Source of the DNA: Rotaria socialis
Taxonomy: Eukaryota; Rotifera; Eurotatoria; Philodinida; Philodinidae
Assembly (NCBI GenBank): GCA_905331475.1
Contig: CAJNYU010001789.1
Span: forward strand, 1-64,000
DNA: 64,000 nucleotides
Direction: 5' to 3'
Shown here: positions 23,901 through 35,715 of the stretch, piece by piece
How the letters are laid out: each line of letters begins with the position of its first letter
Numbering within the stretch: the stretch's first letter is position 1
Position numbers and translations under genes: made by a program
The notes under the pieces: generated by a model
Seen by the model: the letters and a program-made list of their open reading frames with translations, nothing else
Databases searched by the model: none
Told to the model about the DNA's origin: nothing

Positions 23901-26900
23901 TTCTCCATTCAGCCTATGATTGCCATGCTTCCTTTTTTCTGCGATTTCTCAGCGTGTCGACACAACCCGACTACGAAAAAGGAAGAGGAAAAAATGCTCC
24001 GCCTTATAAATTTGTTTTGCTGACACATTTTCACACATAACTTTAACAGACGCAATTGCTTATTTTATATTAAATCGAATTTTAGTATTGCATGAGAAGT
24101 AGAAATCACTCTATCGTTTTGAACCGTCGACTTCGACGGCTATGAATACAACAAAATTAGAAACAGCAGACACAAATAGAACCGAAATATTGCTAAAAAA
24201 CAAGCCAACAAACAGCACCTCCGATTTTAGCGAAGATGAAAGTTTTGAAAGTAATCCAGTTAACGAAGAAAAACACTCGTCAATCCTCTATTTATTTATT
24301 AAATGTTATGCGCAACAGTTGAAACTTGTATTTCAATCAATAGTCCCTGATTTGAAGGATTTAAAATCTTGGCAAATTAAAATATTTATTCTATTCGGTA
24401 CATTCAATGTTATTTTTTCTATATTGGTAAATTAATTTTTTGAAAAAGTAAAATAAAACTATGATTTTATATTTTCAAAGGATTTCAATTCGTTATTTTC
24501 ACAAAAACGTTCACTACTAAAATGGACTAATGATTACCACGATGGTATACCATTATGGCGTCGAATTTCCTTATGTCTATCCGGTATATCAGCATTCACG
24601 ACGATTCTATACGTTGTACTTGTTATGCATGGAAAATTTTCTTCATTTTTCTGGGGCATAACCAGTGCGATTTTATATGGAACTTTCGCATTTGCTTATG
24701 GATATGTTGGTGATGCACAATTATTTATATTCTTTTTCTTACCGATACAATTTGTTGGAATATACCTGTGGGCAAAAGAATTAGACGATAAATCAACAAC
24801 ACGTGTTAAATCATTGAAACCTATTGGCTGGCTATATGTCTGTGTTTTAACTGTATTATTAACACTTATATTCTATTATGAAATTCCAATGTTTTCGAAG
24901 CGTCTAGTTAAGGATTATCTATTTGAAAAACGCTTCGTACCGCATGTATTTGATGCAATAACAAATAGTTTAAATGTTGTTGGTCAAATTTTACTGATTG
25001 GTTGCTATTGGGAGCAATATATCATATGGATAATGGTTAATATCATGTCGATTATTATGTATAGCGGTAGGATATATTCTTATAGATTTGTGTTTCTTTC
25101 GTGAATTAGTTTTATCAGCGTAAATTTTATATAGAAACAATCGAAAACGTGCCCGAAGTCTTCAGCTGTATTTTTTCTCTTCGATTGCGTTCTCTCGGGG
25201 AAAAATTCAATCCTTGATTTTTTTTATAAACGATATAGTGAAAATTAAGAACAGCTAACTATTGAAAATGCAACAGCAGAGACCTCGATCTTAAAATTCT
25301 ACGTTCTATATTTTGTTTTTCTTTAGGTTGTCTTGGTACAAATTTAGATATTAACCTATTACTCGTATGGATTATGCTAACAATCAGTTCATCGTGTGGT
25401 TTATATATATGGTATCGTCGCTGGAGAAGTTCCAGGCGTTTACCTCCAATGTTCAATGTAAAAGTTTAGTTACCTGTTATTTTTTGTAATCTTCAATTTT
25501 TGCATAACGGCTCGTTTTAAACCCATCCGTTTCGTTAGTGGACGTGGTTTTGATTTTTCCGAATTTGTTTGATTATTTTTTGTTGGAGTGATTGATATTA
25601 ATGGTAGTCGAGATTGATGATGAGAATCCGTTGGACTAACCGGTAGGCTAGGCGATGATTGTGGTGTTGTTAAGTGAGAACGTATCGGTGATGAGCTATT
25701 TAATTTATTTCGAATTTCTTGTTCATAAGCGGACACATCATGACGTTTCTTACGAGCAGGTGATTTCTCTGGATTATCGATTTCATTCAGGCCTATAGAA
25801 AATGTAATTTTTTTATTTTAATTTCCTTTTCTTTTTAACTTGATCAGGTTTTTTATACTTGAAAATTTGTGAATATTAATTAATTTTGTAAATAGAAATA
25901 AATATTGAATAGAAAAATCTCAAGTTTCTTACCTAGAAGATTATTCTTCACTATTAATGATAGATGAGTTGTACTTCGAAGAATTTCCCATGCACGAGTA
26001 TTTGTCAGATAATCAAACGATTGTCCGTTCACACTAAGAATCTACCAACAAAGAGTGAATTAAAATTCTATGAAATATTCATTTTACATGGTGGATATCA
26101 AAAAGAAACACGAAACTATTCAAAAAGCTTTTGTAGTGGCGACAAAGGCTCAATATAGAGTTGCATGAAATCATATGTAACGCTGAATATAAGATGATAG
26201 AGCGAAAAAGGAATGAAGAACTCTAAACTGACACTGAATGCCATCGGTGCTTGTTTTGTCTGAGACTTTTTTCCTCGGAAATAACATCTATGTTCAGAGT
26301 TTCAGAGAAAAATCTACTATTCTTCATCCATTCTGTACGCGATTTCAGATATGCGTATTCATCAGAAAAATGCAGTCCCAGTAGAAACGTGATTAAATGT
26401 TCTTTTCGCCGGAAGTATAAACAATAGGTTCCGTTTAAGTCTAGACACCGATTTACTTAATCGGTTTACTGCTCTAAAAAATATCTGACTTAATCTAATG
26501 AGAAATTATGTGAACAAAACTTCCTATTGCAAATGTTCAATTTATTCGTTTGATTTACCTGATCACCTCGTCGTAAGCCAACTTCATAAGCTTTAGAATG
26601 CCGTTCAATTTTCGAAACAAATATTCCATTATTTGCTAATGTATCACTTCCTCCAAGTATTTCGAAATTTAATATATCATCGCGTGTTGATCGTGTTATA
26701 GTGATTGTACGTATGCTAGATTTTGTATAGCAAACTAAATTGAATGTATGTCTCCAGGATCGCAAAGACTAACGAAATTAAAAGAGAAACCAATTTTTAA
26801 AAAGAAAATTAACAAAAACAAAAACAAAAACGCCCGCGTTACTTCAGGAGCACGATGTTGTAAATAGTCGTCAAATTTTTCAAGAAATTCACTCAATTTT

Positions 26901-29900
26901 GGGTTCGACTCAAAATCGTTATAATGACTATTAACCCATGATAAAACAACACGTGTGATGTGTTCAGATGATGCTGGATCATTGCTATCAAGCAAATAGT
27001 CAAATAGTTTGTTTGTTATTATTATTGGATCCTTGATGAATGTCCGATAAGTAAGAAGAAAATCTTCAACGAAACTGGGATCATCAATTAATTGACGTTC
27101 GTCCACTAGTAAATCGAGTAGTTTTTCTTTTGTTGCCTAAAAACAAAATAGATCAAAGGTTTCAGGGTCACAAGTATCGCTTTACATTTACTTGATTTAT
27201 ATTTTTCTTGAAAATTAAATATTTAGGTACTGTCTTATGTCCTTGTCGTGCCGCACTATTTTCATTTTAATAAAATGCAAAACTTTCATCAAGTCATTCA
27301 TAATCTCTACTATTGGGACAATGACATGCGCCAAAGAATATCAACAATATTTTTATTACGTGCTGAAATAATCAACTGAATAAAGTCGGCAGACAGATAA
27401 TCCATAGAGTGGTGTCTCAAGAATTAAGTGACGAACCTCGAAATATTTTTTCATATTGCTAGAATAACATTTACTTTATGACTTGGACAAGCTTGCTAGC
27501 TGATAACTGATACGCAGTAAATATCGAACCGTGACATAGTTATAACAAAAACAAAGCAATTTTTTATTTCATTTTATGCATGTTTAACTGTCGTCCTTCT
27601 TCACACTAAAAAAACTTAGTAGTCAATAGTTACCTTGATGACAATTTCTCTAGGAATTCTTTGTTCTTCATTGTCGACACGAACTTCTTTAATCATCACC
27701 ACTTTTCCGCTTTCTTCAATTCGAATATTTTTCTCATCCTAGAATAGAAGATAAATTTTGAATAAAATTATTTCTTAGAATATTATCTTGAAAAATACTT
27801 GATTTAATATTGCATAATAATCATTTTGTGCTGCAACAACGAATTCACAATTATCAACGTGTGTTTTCATAATCCCTTTATGACAATATTGATCTAACGT
27901 TGGACCACAGCCAAACCCTTCTCCAACAGTATATGTACGTATTAATTGTCCATCGATTGTTTCATTATCAATAGTACCATTTATAATAACGGACCACGAA
28001 TCATAGCGTTCACCGTCATTCATGACAACGGTATTCGCTTTTTCAATATGAGCATAAACAAGTACTTTGCATAGTTCACGTCGAACACGTAAAGTTAAAT
28101 CAGCAAATGCCTTTAGAAAATAATAGTTCTTGAACAAAATTTATAATTTTATTCAATTCTTACTGGGAAATGGACAAGAAATTCTAGAATACTTTCAATA
28201 TCATCATCTGTTCTTTCATGGGCTTCTTTCATTAAAGATTCTCGTATGAAATCATAAATAGGAAATGACTATGAAATTCAAAAAAAAGAATATTTAAAAA
28301 AATCGAATAAATAATAAATTTACCTCTGATGATGTTTCAGATTCAGCGTCAGTTTCATTATTTTCTTCGTTATTAGTCAACTGGCAATCATCTCCGTTGG
28401 CGGATGACTGCATGATATCTGATCCAGAGTAGGCGCTAGATGTGTCACTTGCACGTGAATGTGAACTGCGAATCATAGGTGAATGCATATCGTTTGCATT
28501 ACTGCCTGTTACCGAACGCTGTAAGACAAAAATAAATAATGACAATAAGAACAAAAAAATAATTTCTTATCTATAGAAATTATATATATTTATATATATA
28601 TCACCTGTCGAATACGTGAACTTTTCTTTCGATGAAGTGTTGTTGTCAGCTGTTCTTCGTCGTCGTCAACTATTGTTGCTATTGCTTGTTCTTGATTATT
28701 TTCACTATCGACTCGCATCGCTGACTCTTTATTTGGTGTTGGATAATCAATCTTTTGAAATCAATGCTATCGTTTCTGTTCACCAACAAGGGAATTTTCA
28801 CTTACTATGAGTAATTCTGATGATTCTAACATAACACATTCATTCGTTCGATATTGATTACGCGGAGTTCGTTTACCAAAACTATTTAAGACAAAAATGA
28901 ATTTTTTATGTCGTATGAATACCAATATCGGTTGATCTATTCAATGTCGACAATGGATAGGTATTGATGAGAGAGAGAGAGGCCGAAAGAAGTGTTGGTA
29001 TAGCAATGATATTTGTAGTATGCAATCGGTAAAGAGAAGAAAAAAACCAACGAAGAAAAGAACGAACAAGGTTAAGAATTAAACATGCAAAATGAAGTAA
29101 AAAAAAGTTTGGTTGAGCTAATTTATTTTTGTTTCTATGTAAAAGAATACATAAAAATGTTGGGGATGACGATTAAATAATAAACTAATTGATCTATTCA
29201 TGAAAGTTTTTTTCCCTCTTTCTTACCTTGCTCGTGGTAAATACAGTGTAGACTCGATAAAAACAGAGCCAGATAAAAGTATATACCAGCAGGTATTCAA
29301 TTCACCACGACTAAAATAAAAAAATAAAAATCGTATATATATATATATATGTATGCCAAACGTGAGTATAAACTCGCCATTATCCTCTTACAGTATATGT
29401 TTATATATATTCTTCTTTGTCGCCTTTTACTCTTCTAAATGTCCAAACGATTACATGCGCGTGTCCTACACAATAAGCACGAACACTTCTCTTTCGGTAC
29501 ACACAGAGGGGAAGAAAAACTAGGTGCTATAGCGAAGTGTCAAGTGATCAAAACAACAACAACAGCAGCAGAACTAAGCGATATCGAATAAGACATTCGA
29601 AGTTCAGTATATTGCTCTTATTATTTAAGAAGTCTATTGTTATATTATATCTTGGTATATATATATATATGATGCAACCTCTCTCATTTGTGAGTTCGAG
29701 TATATGATGGAACATCTATCATCAAAGATAAATAGATAGATAATTCACTATGATCGAATACTAGCTATGCAAACATACAAACATGATGATGAATATGTAT
29801 GTCTATATTGTCGCTATCTGGTATAGACATAATAAACTTAAAAGAATGTCCTCGTTCAATATGTAAAAGGATGAAGAGAAAATAAATATCAATATTGAAA

Positions 29901-30909
29901 AATGAACTTAGCCGAAAAACACATACCTGAATAGAATATGATGGGCGTCATATTTTTCATAGCGAATTGTCTTGCATAAATTTCGAATATGTGATTCCCG
30001 TAGTATTGATAATGCTTCCAAATGTTTTAAATAAGCATTAATTATAGTCAAGTCCTAGAAAAGACAAAACAAAGCAATCTATTTCCTGTTTGGCACCGGA
30101 TTTTGCAATTGAAACGAAAATGAGTTTCTCTTGTCTTCCGTTAGAGCGGGTTTATTTTTTAAATTGAACTTACGAATCCGGGCAGTAGGGATGACTGACC
30201 TCTAAGAAAGAAGAAAAAGTGTAGTAGAAAAAAAAAAAGAAAGAGAAATCTGTGTGTTTACACGTAGTTGTATGGACAACGGATGAAAGAATATATGTAC
30301 ATACATACATACTCATGCGGGCAACTTGATTTCACCCCACTTCTCTTTTCTTTCTTTCCTTTCTCTCTCTCTTCAATGTGCATGAATGTCCCAATTTTGA
30401 TGACTAAGCATACAGTTCTTTATATTATATGAAAGTTGGCAATCATCACTGATGGTGGTGGTGGTGGTGTCAATCATACGAAAATAATGACTAAAAACAG
30501 TATAACGTAACTTCCGTGTTGAAAATTCAATTAACATGATGACAAAGAAGATAACCAACTGCATTAGGCGATACGATTATGTCAGAGATTTATGCATACG
30601 AACAGAAGTGTTCAAACTGTCTAATCAGATTTAGCAGCTTGTCATTGAAATAAATCGATATTGGTTTATCTTTGAAAAAGAATAAGCAGGAACTAAAAAT
30701 GATCGATAGTGTTTCGTACTTATTATTGGTGAGATACATTTAATCAAGAAAAAGCTCTAGATTTTTTCGAAAGAGAATGCCTCGTTGTTGTTCTCGCACT
30801 GAATAAATATTCAAACCTGAGTTGTTCGTTTCGCTGGAATTTTTGCAACACTTTGACGAAATGGCAAATCAGTGGTCGAAGCCACAAGTGACATGTTTTT
30901 TGAATCCAT
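17903..30909 (-). CDS. PDZ-GEF / Rap guanine nucleotide exchange factor (RAPGEF2/6 family)
   Basis: Twenty-nine exons, high to low: 30909-30817, 30054-29927, 29310-29227, 28881-28806, 28751-28605, 28518-28324, 28268-28164, 28110-27799, 27738-27634, 27136-26843, 26768-26559, 26041-25933, 25792-25474, 23276-23030, 22967-22903, 21733-21294, 21232-21105, 20738-20655, 20592-20518, 20457-20386, 20335-20168, 20125-20029, 19887-19669, 19549-19451, 19221-18916, 18859-18785, 18733-18644, 18594-18505, 17952-17903. They total 1493 aa with unbroken phase. Domains: cyclic-nucleotide-binding-like folds about 35-125 (CWYILLSGSVFI) and 260-390 (SWSVIINGTI), RasGEF_N 415-515 (DPSFVEDFLLTYRTF), PDZ 535-620, Ras-association 780-870, RasGEF 870-1100. 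It activates Rap GTPases at the membrane. The C-terminus EQVTAV is a conserved PDZ ligand. Two possible extra small exons are described under findings. Intron 23277-25473 contains the PnuC-type gene. Confidence 0.93.
24142..25469 (+). CDS. PnuC-type nicotinamide nucleoside/mononucleotide transporter, nested
   Basis: Exons 24142-24426, 24481-25066 and 25327-25469 join in phase to give 337 aa. After a hydrophilic N-terminus of about 75 residues (Asn/Ser/Glu-rich) come about seven membrane segments. The PnuC signature is clear: WGITSAILYGTFAFAYG, then GDAQLFIFFFLPIQFVGIYLW, and later NSLNVVGQILLIG with WEQYIIWIMVNIMSIIMYSG and a final helix, WIMLTISSSCGLYIW. Bacterial PnuC proteins (about 240 aa) admit nicotinamide riboside by facilitated diffusion for NAD synthesis. 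The N-terminal extension and spliceosomal introns show that this copy is adapted to a eukaryotic genome. It lies wholly within, and antisense to, a PDZ-GEF intron, and its stop codon is 4 bp from the boundary of PDZ-GEF exon 25474-25792. Substrate and membrane are inferred from the family only. Confidence 0.85.
29327..29352. repeat. TA microsatellite in PDZ-GEF intron
   Basis: A short (TA)n run within the intron between 29310 and 29926. A similar run occurs near 29655-29672. No function inferred. Confidence 0.6.
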
Positions 30910-31309
30910 AATTTACTATTTTGATTGGAATGTCATTCTGTCTCGTCTATTCATTCTACAATAATAATGAAACGTAACGAAATATTCTATCTAAAACGAA
31001 AAAATAAGCGATCAGGACGGGCAATTTATACGAAAAAAAAATTGTTTTTCTGCTCATGCAAATTTCATTGACTCATCAAATGAGAAGATTCGATCCAAGA
31101 AGATTCATCGATTTTTCAAACAAATTCAACAAAACGAGGTATGTATTGCCTGTTTCATCATATCGTTCAATCTACTTTGATTATTGGTCATTTGAAGACA
31201 AAATAATTGTTAATTTATTCAAGGCAATAAGTAGCACACATGTGTCTTTTCTTCTCTTTTAAACACACGAAAACAAAACTGAAGTCAATAAATATAGTTT
31301 AACCTTGTT

Positions 31310-32176
31310 TTAAGATGATTGATATGGAAAATTGCCCGGGGTAAACACAAGTGATACATTAGATGGAGGTGAGGGTTGGGAAGAATTGGGTGATGGGGCA
31401 AGGACAATATTAATTCCGTTAGCTTTTAGGGAATTTATATCAATCGTATATGAATTTCCATGATTGATAGATAGTTGCTGGTGAGAATCTGCATTGACTA
31501 AGCATGACAATGGTACGGCTATCGTCGGTGGATATATAGATGTTGGCATCGGTACACATGAAGTTAGAGCGTTTGCTTGTTCGACTTCAACAGTTGGTTT
31601 TAATTTAGAACGTTTATTTGGACGAATTTGAGTAGTCATACTTTCTAAGGATAAATTGGTTCGTTTTTTTTGTTGATTTTCATCAATAAATATAACATCG
31701 TTATTATTTAATGTAGTCGTCGATGGCGGAGCAGGTTCAACGATCGGTTCATCTTTTGCAAGACAAGTTTGAATGAGCGCTTTACCAGTTTCACTTGTTA
31801 TCATCGGTTGTAGTTTCGGTGTAGCATATGTGTAAACATGACCTGGGATGTAAAATATATATATTTATTTAAAAATATTCATTTTCTCACCAGTTTCAGA
31901 AGCAACAAGAAGCATAACTTCAGTACCCGTTAATGTTGCTAATTCGTATGCCTTTTTCATAATGCCTGTTTTTCGTTTAGAAAAAGTTGTATACCTTCGA
32001 ATTTTATTATCAATATAAGCCATGTTGATTTTTACACGGCCTAATGTTTTCTTATTTCGTTTTTTACTAGTTGAATTGTCCATAGATTCATTCGATCGAT
32101 CATCATCTTCGTCGTCAATAAAATCTTCATTATCATCATCATCGGAGGTATTTGGGTTAAAAGATATTTGATTCAT
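31310..32176 (-). CDS. SRF: Serum response factor (MADS-box transcription factor)
   Basis: Exons 32176-31891 and 31842-31310 join in phase to give 272 aa. An acidic N-terminus (runs of Asp/Glu) leads to the MADS box at about 45-95: GRVKINMAYIDNKIRRYTTF, SKRKTGIMKKAYELATLTGT, EVMLLVASETG. The SRF-specific extension follows across the splice site: GHVYTYATPKLQPMITSETG, then KALIQTCL. This combination distinguishes SRF from MEF2 proteins. SRF dimers bind CArG boxes and, with MRTF or TCF partners, drive cytoskeletal and muscle genes. The C-terminal half is short and Ser/Pro/Asn-rich, so the protein is about half the length of vertebrate SRF. The ATG at 32176 precedes the acidic tract; no alternative start was seen. 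Confidence 0.95.
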
Positions 32177-33092
32177 TGGACTGTTGACTTTTTAATTGAG
32201 AAAAAGAGGAATCTGCTGATTGTTATAACGAAGTTTTTTGGCATACTGAGTCATCGCTCTACAAAGAAAGAAAGAAAGAAAGTGGATGGTTTTTGATTGA
32301 TTGGTCAAAAACAAATGCATGAGTCAACTGTTGTTTTTGTTTTAGGGATGACATCTATTTCTATTTGCATAGAGACGAATGACACAAAAATACTTTTTGT
32401 GAATCCATGTAATTGAAGGCCGAAAAATATGATATCTATTCTCTTTCGTGACTGAAGAACGAAATCAGTATACCAACGGTTAGAGTGTGATATGAAATTT
32501 GGGTGATGATGAAGAAGAAAACTTTGTCTGTTTTTCATATTCACATATAAAATACTCTTGGCATTGCAGTACTCTTTTTTTGAATTGATACTAACTAGTT
32601 CAATCTTTCATCATTTTATTATTTCTTGAGAAGAGGAGGGTACCGGTCCTTCTCAAAAATTAAAAATTTGGCACCTTCTACTCTTTAAAGACAATCAATA
32701 ATCGTGACTTCGAGCGATAATAAATTCTGTCTTTTTGCTAATAAAGATTCACGAAATAATTGTATTTCAGCAAGACGAACGCTTGATATATCTTGAGGGT
32801 ATACGAGTATGGATTTGTTTCCATTAAACACACCCACATTTCGACATATTCCATTATTTATACAAGGATTTGATGAATGCAATGGTTTATTTCAATATTC
32901 ATATGCACATGAATATTCAAAATAAATAAATAAAAACGTCACCTGTATGATTCAATACAATACACGTTGATCCATTTCGAGAAGGACTTTTTGAACAGAA
33001 TGTTCTTCGAACTTGTTTACATAGAGAACTATATTGACCATCAACCTCAGATAATGAAAAGCATGTACCTAGCAGGATGTTTTGACTTTAAT
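32177..33092. other. Intergenic with a possible EGF-like fragment
   Basis: Contains the SRF 5' region, an AAAG microsatellite near 32262-32281, and on the minus strand (32685-32882) a 65-codon open stretch with SSNPCINNGICRN, which resembles the first half of an EGF-like repeat. No flanking exons could be joined to it, so it is best viewed as a stray fragment. Confidence 0.3.
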
Positions 33093-33264
33093 CAAGGGGG
33101 AAAGCGCGACTTCCGTACTTCGCGTACTTCCATATGCTTCACTCGTACTTCCTTGTACTTCGCGTACTCCCATATGCTTCACTCGTACTTCCCTTGTACT
33201 TCCATGTACTCCCATTCTATTCCCATTGTACTTCGAAGTACGGAAGACGTGCCTTTCCCCCTTG
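33093..33264. mobile_element. hAT-like MITE, 172 bp, with internal CGTACTTCC tandem units
   Basis: Terminal inverted repeats CAAGGGGGAAAG...CTTCCGTACTTCG and CGAAGTACGGAAG...CTTTCCCCCTTG. It is flanked by ACTTTAAT (33085-33092) and ACTTTAAC (33265-33272), an 8-bp target duplication with one mismatch, the size typical of hAT-superfamily insertions. The interior is a tandem array of CGTACTTCC and CCATATGCTTCACT units. An open frame through it is a by-product of the repeats. Confidence 0.7.
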
Positions 33265-33690
33265 ACTTTAACACTGAAGAATATTTTTCCTAAAGAAATT
33301 TCACATGATAAATTTATTCTGCCATATGCATATGTGCGATCCTACTTTAGTTATCAAATATAGACATAGGCAAAATATTAATTTGTATGAGCTTCTTTTT
33401 TCATAGAACTCTGTAGTTAATCGGACATTTTTCTCATTGTCTTCAACTAAAATAATAGCATACGATGAACATAATGCGATTCTTTCTAATTGTGATATGC
33501 GATGAAGTATTGGTACAGTATATATTCTTGTTCGAAATTAATATGCGACAACTACAAACATTTCTCGTTGATATTGTTATGATCCATGAAGAATCTCTTC
33601 CATCACATAATCATATGCGTTGTATATATTCACTAAAATACGATATCTTATTGACTGCTTTATTGACGATAGTCGAAATGAAGAAATTCG

Positions 33691-34053
33691 ATGTCATGTT
33701 TATACTCACTCTCATGTACCAGAAATCATCTTCATCCTAAAATGAACAGTATTCCCGGTGGAAAATTGATGAGTGTTCGACATTTGGTTATGCATGATAA
33801 TAATTATAAGATTAATTTCTACATCAGTTACGTACACGTTGATTATCTTGAACAATTTTTCATTGATTCAAACACATGTTTAAATTGTCTTCAAACATTA
33901 TACTATATTCAATATGACGGTGTGGTGACTGTAGTACTTGACAAAAGATCAATAGTATGCTCAAAAGAATTTCCTGTGTGTAAATTAAATTCTTTTTGTA
34001 CTTTTATTTATAGATATCAATACAAAGAAATAGGAATAACTTCGATTTGTTGA
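33691..34053 (+). pseudogene. Unrecognised coding remnant
   Basis: A 120-codon open stretch includes MSVRHLVMHDNNYKINFYIS and FFIDSNTCLNCLQTLYYIQY, which read like genuine protein rather than random translation. It has no start exon, the open stretch directly upstream is in a different frame, and it ends shortly before a dispersed repeat. The LxxL spacing hints at a leucine-rich, F-box-associated type protein, but I cannot name a family. Confidence 0.3.
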
Positions 34054-34110
34054 AAATAATTTTAAAAGAATATCAAATCATGAATTATCAGTATGATTTA
34101 GTTGATTTTT

Positions 34111-34333
34111 GTGTACTCAAAAACAGTGAGTACACTCTAGACTAGGTCAGTGTGTCCGGCCGGCCGTTAACACAATAACCTTTGAAAGTCTCATCCGATT
34201 GTCATGAAATTTTGTATACATAATCATCTCATTAATATCTCAGTTGAGTTCGAAGATGAGAAGGATCCGTCAAGAAATGGCTGAGTTATCGAAAAAATTG
34301 TCAGTATTGACCAGGCCATCCCTGAGGGGGGTA
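34111..34333. repeat. Dispersed repeat, copy 2 (first copy at 13204)
   Basis: Shares the GTGTACTC...GAGTACAC terminal hairpin and nearly all internal sequence with 13204-13429, in the same orientation. The sequence just after it (34380-34420, AACGCTAATTCCGAATCTGA) resembles the inner part of the palindrome arms at 37240 and 37415, suggesting a related repeat family. Confidence 0.7.
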
Positions 34334-35075
34334 CAGAAATTTTTCTTAGAATTATTCACAACATATATAAGTCGACTCAGTTTTTAACGCTAATTCCGAA
34401 TCTGATATTAGTTTTGAGCTAAATCGTAGCTTTTTAACGAAACATCGCCTGGAAAACGCCGCAAAATGCACAAAAACTGCATCCAGAAATCAAATTCCCT
34501 AGTTTCTCATGATAATTTTGGTGTTCAGATTTTCTAGAATGACTCATATGTTCCATGCACTTTTTGCAGTACACATAACTCTCGGATGAAATCCGAAGTT
34601 TCCACATTTATTTTATTCATACAACAAATAGCAGAACATTCTTCCTTAGATTGAAGTATGGGTAGGTAATCATGTAGTTGTTTTTAATATCAGCGGTATC
34701 GAGCACAGAACAGCTCTGTCAAACAATACTTTTTGTCCTTTTTCGAGTATAGGACAGGACAAAGTTGCCATTGTTGATGGAATCCTCGCAATAAACAATG
34801 TTTGTTTTATGCATTTAGAACAATAGTTTACCGATCATCAGAACTATTACGATTCTTGCATTACTGATTTGGAGAATATGTAGTAATTTCGTTCTCGACG
34901 CTTGCAGTTACTGCAAAAAATATAATGTTTCTAAGCTGAAATCTTTTTTTTGAGTTCAAAACTAACGTTTAATTTATTCGAAATTTCAAAGATGAAAAAG
35001 TGTTCAGAGAAAGATTCGAGGACATCACTAACTGTCTAAAAGATGCCAGCTCATCTTTACTTATTGTTCTAATGT

Positions 35076-35363
35076 GTGAACCAAATACGTCAACAAAGAC
35101 GTGACATATCTAAATTCTTTCCATTGGCGATGATTCAAAATGAAACCAATTCGTATGTTCGTGATGATGTAACGTTTATTAAAATCATGGTTGATTTTGG
35201 TAACATGCCAAATGTATTATTGCCATATGCATTGAGTCTCCATCCTCGATTGACGATGCAGATCCAACAATTATGGATTAAACAAGAAGAGAAACAACAA
35301 GCTCAATCTCAGCAACTTCAGCGTGAAAGAGAAAATTTCAATGTACAGAAAAGTTTCATATGA
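35076..35363 (+). pseudogene. TRAF/MATH-domain C-terminal remnant
   Basis: The frame reads SKFFPLAMIQ followed by SYVRDDVTFIKIMVDF, which matches the end of a TRAF-type (MATH) domain, where FP(L/x)S...YVRDDTxFIKxxVD is conserved. After it come about 55 residues, including a Gln/Glu-rich helix. Everything upstream of this last part of the fold is missing and no donor/acceptor pair connects it to other exons. I regard it as a 5'-truncated gene copy. TRAF proteins are adaptor ubiquitin ligases in receptor signalling, but this fragment has no RING or zinc fingers. Confidence 0.5.
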
Positions 35364-35715
35364 TAATTTGTTGCCCAATCATTATCATCAGTTTAAAACA
35401 AACATTTTCTATTATTTGATGCCTGTGATATTTTTACATTTAATTACATCATTAGAGTTGAGGACTTGTTTTTTTTCGCTCGAGAACTCGAATAAGAACT
35501 AAATAAAACCAATATGTTCTCAAAATCTGATGATTTCCTTCCACGACAAGTAGACATATGGAAAAAAAATCTGATTGACGTTGATGTGAACCAATTATAT
35601 TAAACTGCTTGTCAGCTAGCCAGTCAGCAACTGTGAATCATCGTGATAGTCATGTCACCATACGAAGTAGTATGTTTTTATTTCTTATTAGAATATTTCT
35701 TTTCAAATTGAAACA
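35364..35715. other. Intergenic, nothing recognised
   Basis: AT-rich gap between the TRAF remnant and the LRR gene. It should contain the LRR gene promoter. Confidence 0.35.

Noticed and set aside
30174..30199. 26-nt block with acceptor- and donor-like edges upstream of PDZ-GEF exon 2
   Set aside because: Neither 26 nt nor the 28-nt alternative keeps the frame between exons 30817-30909 and 29927-30054; the direct junction does.
32967..33363. Two overlapping plus-strand ORFs with SYFPCTS/FTRTSLYF-like repeats
   Set aside because: They are translations of the tandem units inside the MITE.
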